A stretch of DNA of 64,000 bases, taken from Polyangium sp. y55x31 (lineage in GTDB: Bacteria > Myxococcota_A > Polyangia > Polyangiales > Polyangiaceae). The DNA is taken from the NCBI RefSeq assembly GCF_029946505.1, contig NZ_JARZHG010000047.1, positions 24,802 through 88,801 of the forward strand, written 5' to 3'. Position 1 is the first letter of the stretch. Each line of letters begins with the position of its first letter. Positions 60,480 to 64,000 of the stretch are shown here, piece by piece. The translations under genes were made by a program, and so were the position numbers. The notes under the pieces were generated by a model, which saw only the letters and a program-made list of their open reading frames with translations, did not search any database and had not been told where the DNA came from.

Positions 60480-60869
60480 ATGGGCCAGCACGTATGCATG
60501 GGCGCGATGATGCAATGCAGCTTCGGCGTGGCGCCGAGCTCGCTCACGGTGCTCCCCGCGAACCGGACGATGACCGCGCCGGGGCCGCTGGCGAACATCA
60601 TGGACGGCAAGCCCATGCTGAACGTGCTGCCGTTCGGGATGTGTCAGAGCCTGGCAAACCCGACGGTGGCCGCGGCGACGGCGGCGGCGATGGGCGTGCT
60701 CACGCCGATGCCGTGCATTCCGAACACGCCGGCGCCGTGGATCGTCGGTGCACCAACGGTGTTATTGGCGAACATGCCCGCGCTGAACAACAGCTCGAAG
60801 CTGATGTGCATGTGGGGCGGGGTGATTCAGATCTCGTTCCCCGGGCAGGTCACGGTTCAGGTGCCGTGA
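60480..60869 (+). CDS. PAAR-like tip protein (DUF4280)
   Basis: The 129-residue product matches DUF4280 over its whole length: HVCMGAMMQCSFG, then PSSLTVLPANRT, ANIMDGKPMLNVLPFGMCQS, PTPMPCIPNTPAPWI and a final CMWGGVIQISFPGQ. DUF4280 proteins are PAAR-like tips that cap VgrG and help carry effectors. It is the last gene of the T6SS run on this strand. Length and conserved cysteines look intact. Confidence 0.92.
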   Translation: MGQHVCMGAMMQCSFGVAPSSLTVLPANRTMTAPGPLANIMDGKPMLNVLPFGMCQSLANPTVAAATAAAMGVLTPMPCIPNTPAPWIVGAPTVLLANMPALNNSSKLMCMWGGVIQISFPGQVTVQVP

Positions 60870-60906
60870 TCGCGGCATCCGGCGTCACCGGCGAGACGCG
60901 ATCGGA

Positions 60907-61815
60907 CTAGATATCCTGGACGACCGTGGCCGTCTGCTTCAGCGCGCGGGTGTCGCGCAGCGGCGCGTCGCCGAACATACGCGAATACTCGCGGCTGAAC
61001 TGCGAGGCGCTCGTGTAGCCGACGCGGAACGCCGAGACCTCGGCGCCCGCGCCCTCTTCGACCATCAGGCGGCGCGCCTCGAGCAGGCGCAGGCGCTTCT
61101 GGTACTGCAGCGGGCTCATCGCGGTGGCCTCCTTGAACCGCTTGAAGAACGCCGCCCGGCTCATCCCTGCGGTGCGCGCGAGCGCGGCGATATCGACGTC
61201 CTCGGCGAGTGATGCCTGCAAGTGATGGACCGCCTCGGCGATGCGGTGCGCCTGGCTGCCCGCGCGCACGAGCTGGCGGATCGCCGGGCCGTCGGGGCCT
61301 TTCAGCAGGTGAAAGATCAGCTCCTTCCTCACGAGCGGCGCGAGCACGGTCGCATCGTCGGGCGTCGCGAACAGCGCGCCCAGCCGGAGCGCGGCGTCGA
61401 GCATGCGGTCGCTCGCCTTGCCGATGAAGATCGCGCGCCCCGGGTGCTCGACGTCGTCCGGCCGCGCGCGGTCGAGCTGCGCCGCGACCTCGCGCACCGC
61501 GACCGCATCGAAGTCCATCTTCAGGCCCAACAACGGCCGCGCCGGCGACACGCCCGCGACCCGGCTCGTCACGGGCAGGTCGATCGGGCTGACGATGTAG
61601 TGCGGTTCGCGCTCGCGATAGACCTGCCCCTCGAGCAGGATCTCCTTCGTGCCCTGCACGGCGATGCAGAACGACGCACGCCAGTGCCGCTTCGCGCGTT
61701 GCTGCGGGCGCGAGACTTTGATGCAAGAAATTCCGGGTATGGGCGAGGCGTGCACGCCGTCGCTGGGGCACCACCACGCAATGAGGTCCTTCAACGGGTC
61801 GCGCCCGGGGATCAC
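60907..61815 (-). CDS. AraC family transcriptional regulator
   Basis: Started by GTG at 61815. The 302-residue product has an AraC_N-type cupin effector domain (about 20-165: VSRPQQRAKRHWRASFCIAV, YIVSPIDLPVTSRV) and two helix-turn-helix motifs (LARTAGMSRAAFFKRFKEAT and VSAFRVGYTSASQFSREYSR). The domain build is standard. It is divergent from an epimerase-like gene, which is the likely target; AraC_N regulators commonly control an adjacent dehydrogenase or reductase. Effector unknown. Confidence 0.93.
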   Translation of the reverse strand: MIPGRDPLKDLIAWWCPSDGVHASPIPGISCIKVSRPQQRAKRHWRASFCIAVQGTKEILLEGQVYREREPHYIVSPIDLPVTSRVAGVSPARPLLGLKMDFDAVAVREVAAQLDRARPDDVEHPGRAIFIGKASDRMLDAALRLGALFATPDDATVLAPLVRKELIFHLLKGPDGPAIRQLVRAGSQAHRIAEAVHHLQASLAEDVDIAALARTAGMSRAAFFKRFKEATAMSPLQYQKRLRLLEARRLMVEEGAGAEVSAFRVGYTSASQFSREYSRMFGDAPLRDTRALKQTATVVQDI

Positions 61816-61924
61816 GGCGGAAGCCTAGCCCCGCGTAGACGATCGGGCAAGAACTGGAGACGGCCGTGTATTTCGCGAGCGCCGCGGCGGTGCCATCGTG
61901 GATCGCGAACCAAGGAGGTTTCCC
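61816..61924. promoter_or_regulatory. Divergent regulatory region between AraC and epimerase genes
   Basis: 109 bases separate the two starts. It carries the AAGGAGG ribosome site of the right-hand gene (61912-61918, six bases from ATG). Operator sequences for the AraC protein are expected here; I can see no clean direct repeat. Confidence 0.5.
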
Positions 61925-62812
61925 ATGCGTGTCTTCCTCACGGGAGCCAGCGGCTTCATCGGCTCCGCCATCGTCCCCGAGCTCGTCCGCGCCGGCCACC
62001 GCGTGCTCGGTCTCGCGCGCTCGGATGCGTCCGCCGAGAGGCTCGTCGCCGCCGGCGTCGACGTGCACCGCGGCTCGCTCACGGATCTCGATAGCCTGCG
62101 CCGCGGCGCCGCCGCCTGCGACGGGGTGATCCACTGCGCGTTCTCTCATGACGACTTCAACGACTACGCCGGGAACTGCGAGAAGGACCGCGGCGCGATC
62201 GAGGCGCTCGGCAGCGCGCTCGTCGGTTCCGATCGCCCACTCGTCATCGCCTCCGGCCTCGCGCGCTTCACGCGGGGCCACGTCGCCACCGAGGACGAGA
62301 CGCCCGATACGTCGACCGGCGGCCTGCGGACCGCCTCCGAGCGGCTCGCCTTCTCGTTCGCGAGCCGCGGCGTGCGCGTGTCCTCGCTGCGGCTGCCGCC
62401 GTCGGTTCACGGGGATGGCGACCACGGGTTCGTCCCGATGCTGATCGAGATCGCGCGCAAGACCGGGCGCTCGGGGTACGTCGGAGATGGCGAAAACAGG
62501 TGGCCCGCGGTGCATCGGATCGACGCCGCGCGGCTGTTCGTCCTCGCGCTCGAGAAGGCACCGGCCGGCGCGCGGCTCCACGCGGTCGGCGACGAAGGTA
62601 TCCCGACCCGCGACATCGCCGGCGTGATCGGTCGCAAGCTCGGCCTGCCTGTCGAGTCGGTCCCCGCACAGCACTTCGGCTGGCTCGGCGCGTTCTTCGC
62701 GCTCGACACCCCTGCGTCGAGCGCGCTCACGCAGGAGCGGTTCGGCTGGAAGCCCGAGCAGGCGGGCCTGCTCGCCGACCTCGAGCACGGCACGTACTTC
62801 GCGCGCGCGTAG
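61925..62812 (+). CDS. NAD(P)-dependent epimerase/dehydratase-like oxidoreductase
   Basis: AAGGAGG fixes the ATG at 61925. The 295-residue product has the Rossmann motif FLTGASGFIGSAIV, a GLARSDASAERL strand, the DGVIHCAF block, and the typical NAD-epimerase core; the SxnYxxxK motif is replaced by a SGLARFTRG and TGGLRTASERLAF segment, as in extended SDR members acting on NAD(P)-bound sugar or keto substrates. Further on, IGRKLGLPVESVPAQHFGW matches the C-terminal family pattern. It is divergent from and probably controlled by the AraC regulator. The substrate cannot be named. Confidence 0.85.
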   Translation: MRVFLTGASGFIGSAIVPELVRAGHRVLGLARSDASAERLVAAGVDVHRGSLTDLDSLRRGAAACDGVIHCAFSHDDFNDYAGNCEKDRGAIEALGSALVGSDRPLVIASGLARFTRGHVATEDETPDTSTGGLRTASERLAFSFASRGVRVSSLRLPPSVHGDGDHGFVPMLIEIARKTGRSGYVGDGENRWPAVHRIDAARLFVLALEKAPAGARLHAVGDEGIPTRDIAGVIGRKLGLPVESVPAQHFGWLGAFFALDTPASSALTQERFGWKPEQAGLLADLEHGTYFARA

Positions 62813-63067
62813 CTACCGGTTTTACCCGTACGCGCGGAGCGCCCGCGGCCCGACATTTCACGCCGATGACCGCGAGCGGACAACCCAGCGCAGCGGTCGC
62901 GCGCCGTCTACCTCTACCGTGTCTGAGGCCACGCTCCTCCGGCGTCCCCGCCTACATCTGGCGCCGGCCGACGAAATTCGGGGGGGCATGCAGAATGTCT
63001 GCGACGAACGGATCCCCCGAGCATCTTCGGTACGGCGCCACGGATGGATGGCGCTCAGGAGGTCTTG

Positions 63068-63670
63068 ATGGTCCGCTCTTCGTCGCTTGTTTTTGGTGTG
63101 CTCGTGTCGACGCTCCTCGTTGCGTTCGTGGCCTGTGGGGGGGAGGGCGACGCTGACTCCGGGCCCACCGGCGGCACGGATCCCCAGCAGGGTTTCACGT
63201 CGTGCGGCAGTTTCCCCGACATGGTCGCGAAGTCGTGTCAGCCGGGCCAATATTGCGCGGACGCGGCGCTCTCCGATTGCAAGGCCGGGTGCCTCTCGAA
63301 CGTGAACTGCGCCTCGGACCAGACGTGCCAAAAGGCGGAGGGGGAGACCACGGGGGCGTGCCAGAACAACGCGACCACCACGTCGAGCTCGAGCGCGAGC
63401 TCGAGCGGCGGAGGCGGGGGCAATAACCTGGCGAGGTGTCAAGACGCCTGCAAGAAGATGCTACAATGCGGGCTCCTGGACGCCGCGGACGGCGCCCAGT
63501 GCACGAGTGAATGTAGCCAGGCTTCGGACGTGGAGCAAAAGACCATCGCGGATTGCGTCGAGCCGTGGACGTGCAACTCGCCGATCCCTGGGTGTCTCGA
63601 TCCGATCGTGTGCGGGCCGAGTTATCCCTGCCCCGCCGGTCAGGATTGCCTCGCCCATACCTGCCTGTGA
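63068..63670 (+). CDS. Cys-rich lipoprotein with Ser/Gly linker
   Basis: AGGAGG five bases before the ATG at 63068 decides the start. The 200-residue product has a lipoprotein signal (LLVAFVAC), a first Cys module (SCGSFPDMVAKSCQPGQYC, NVNCASDQTC), a Ser/Gly linker (SSSSASSSGGGGG), then a second Cys module (RCQDACKKMLQCGLLDAADG, CTSECSQASDVEQK) that recalls the helical disulfide unit of other lipoproteins here. Function unknown. Confidence 0.76.
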   Translation: MVRSSSLVFGVLVSTLLVAFVACGGEGDADSGPTGGTDPQQGFTSCGSFPDMVAKSCQPGQYCADAALSDCKAGCLSNVNCASDQTCQKAEGETTGACQNNATTTSSSSASSSGGGGGNNLARCQDACKKMLQCGLLDAADGAQCTSECSQASDVEQKTIADCVEPWTCNSPIPGCLDPIVCGPSYPCPAGQDCLAHTCL

Positions 63671-63760
63671 ACCTCGAATGAAGCGATCGGGCTGACGCGC
63701 TCGCGAAGGCAGACGCGAGCGCGCGGCGCCGACGACGACGGTCAGCCCCTGTTCGACGCT

Positions 63761-64000
63761 CTAGGTATTCGGTTTGCCGCTGCCGGGCCATTTGGTGCCG
63801 GGCGTCGCGGGGGCGCCGGGCGTGGGTTTGGCGCCGGCGGGTACCACGGGCGCGGCGGGGGCCACGGGCGCGGGTTTGGCGCCGGCAGGTACCACGGGCG
63901 CGGCGGGCTTGGCGGCGGGGGCCGCTGGAGGTGCGACGGCGGGCGCGGCCGGCGGCTTCGGCGCGGGCGCGAAGGGGGCCACGTCCGTCGGGGCCGCGGG
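63761..64000 (-). CDS. Pro/Ala-rich protein, C-terminal end only (runs off the right edge)
   Basis: The minus-strand frame is open from the window edge to a TAG at 63761. The visible 79 residues are Pro/Ala/Gly/Lys-rich with PAAPVVPAGAKP units. Only the tail is seen, so no domain can be named; proteins of this build include lipoprotein linkers, TonB-like rods and kinase tails. Confidence 0.55.
   Translation of the reverse strand, partial: PAAPTDVAPFAPAPKPPAAPAVAPPAAPAAKPAAPVVPAGAKPAPVAPAAPVVPAGAKPTPGAPATPGTKWPGSGKPNT
63824..63919 (-). repeat. 48-bp tandem repeat, two copies
   Basis: gggtttggcgccggcgggta begins at 63824 and again at 63872 with a single-base change in the first 20 bases. It encodes the 16-residue Pro/Ala unit of the truncated gene. 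Confidence 0.75.

Overview
The window looks like chromosomal DNA from a very GC-rich myxobacterium (Myxococcota, probably Polyangiales such as Polyangium or Sorangium). Pointers are a MYXO-CTERM sorting signal, many short-lived-looking Cys- or Gly-rich lipoproteins, MopE-type metal-binding motifs, a Ser/Thr kinase at the left edge, an ECF sigma factor paired with an anti-sigma/VWA protein, and GC3 so high that long antisense ORFs are open by chance. I see no rRNA, tRNA, CRISPR array, intact insertion sequence or phage.

Layout. 1-2.1 kb: truncated Ser/Thr kinase, NADAR-family protein, MYXO-CTERM protein, signal peptidase I. 2.3-4.8 kb: ECF sigma factor coupled to an anti-sigma/VWA protein. 4.8-12.8 kb (minus strand): a tightly overlapping five-gene operon of a coiled-coil membrane protein, a MoxR ATPase, a large exported membrane protein, and an ABC-2 exporter (ATPase plus permease). 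12.9-16.8 kb: an unusual STAND-like NTPase with a long helical-repeat tail, then a small membrane protein. 17-22 kb: secreted lipoproteins, a decayed gene, and a matrixin-type zinc protease with a cysteine-switch-like motif and a bulb-lectin tail. 22.4-29.7 kb: ACT-domain malic enzyme, a di-heme cytochrome-like protein, a possible antitoxin/toxin fusion, a secreted esterase, a c-heme plus copper-monooxygenase-like lipoprotein, and a TonB-like protein. 29.8-33.4 kb (minus): a four-gene operon joining a ferritin-like metal-dependent hydrolase, a CHAT/caspase-like peptidase and two lipoproteins. 33.5-40.9 kb: M28 aminopeptidase and envelope lipoproteins. 41-48 kb: one giant 2371-residue Cys-rich lipoprotein with six MopE motifs and seventeen Cys-rich modules. 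48-50.8 kb: a 42-bp-repeat coiled-coil protein and a methyltransferase started by TTG. 50.9-60.9 kb: a type VI secretion payload island. 60.9-64 kb: AraC regulator divergent from an epimerase-like oxidoreductase, a lipoprotein, and a truncated Pro/Ala-rich protein.

The most exciting part is the T6SS island: a 1701-residue multi-domain cell-wall-directed protein (lysozyme/pesticin-like, L,D-transpeptidase-like, M23-like with an altered zinc motif, SH3-like and EF-hand-like segments), followed by a small partner gene, an opposed gene of unknown function, VgrG, a YwqK/MORN-repeat protein and a DUF4280 PAAR-like tip. It carries no sheath, baseplate or ClpV genes, so it would be an orphan effector module served by a core system elsewhere. 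Other candidates for new biology are the CHAT-like/ferritin-like operon, the STAND-like NTPase, and the MoxR/ABC hybrid operon. All family assignments come from reading motifs by eye; no database search was run.
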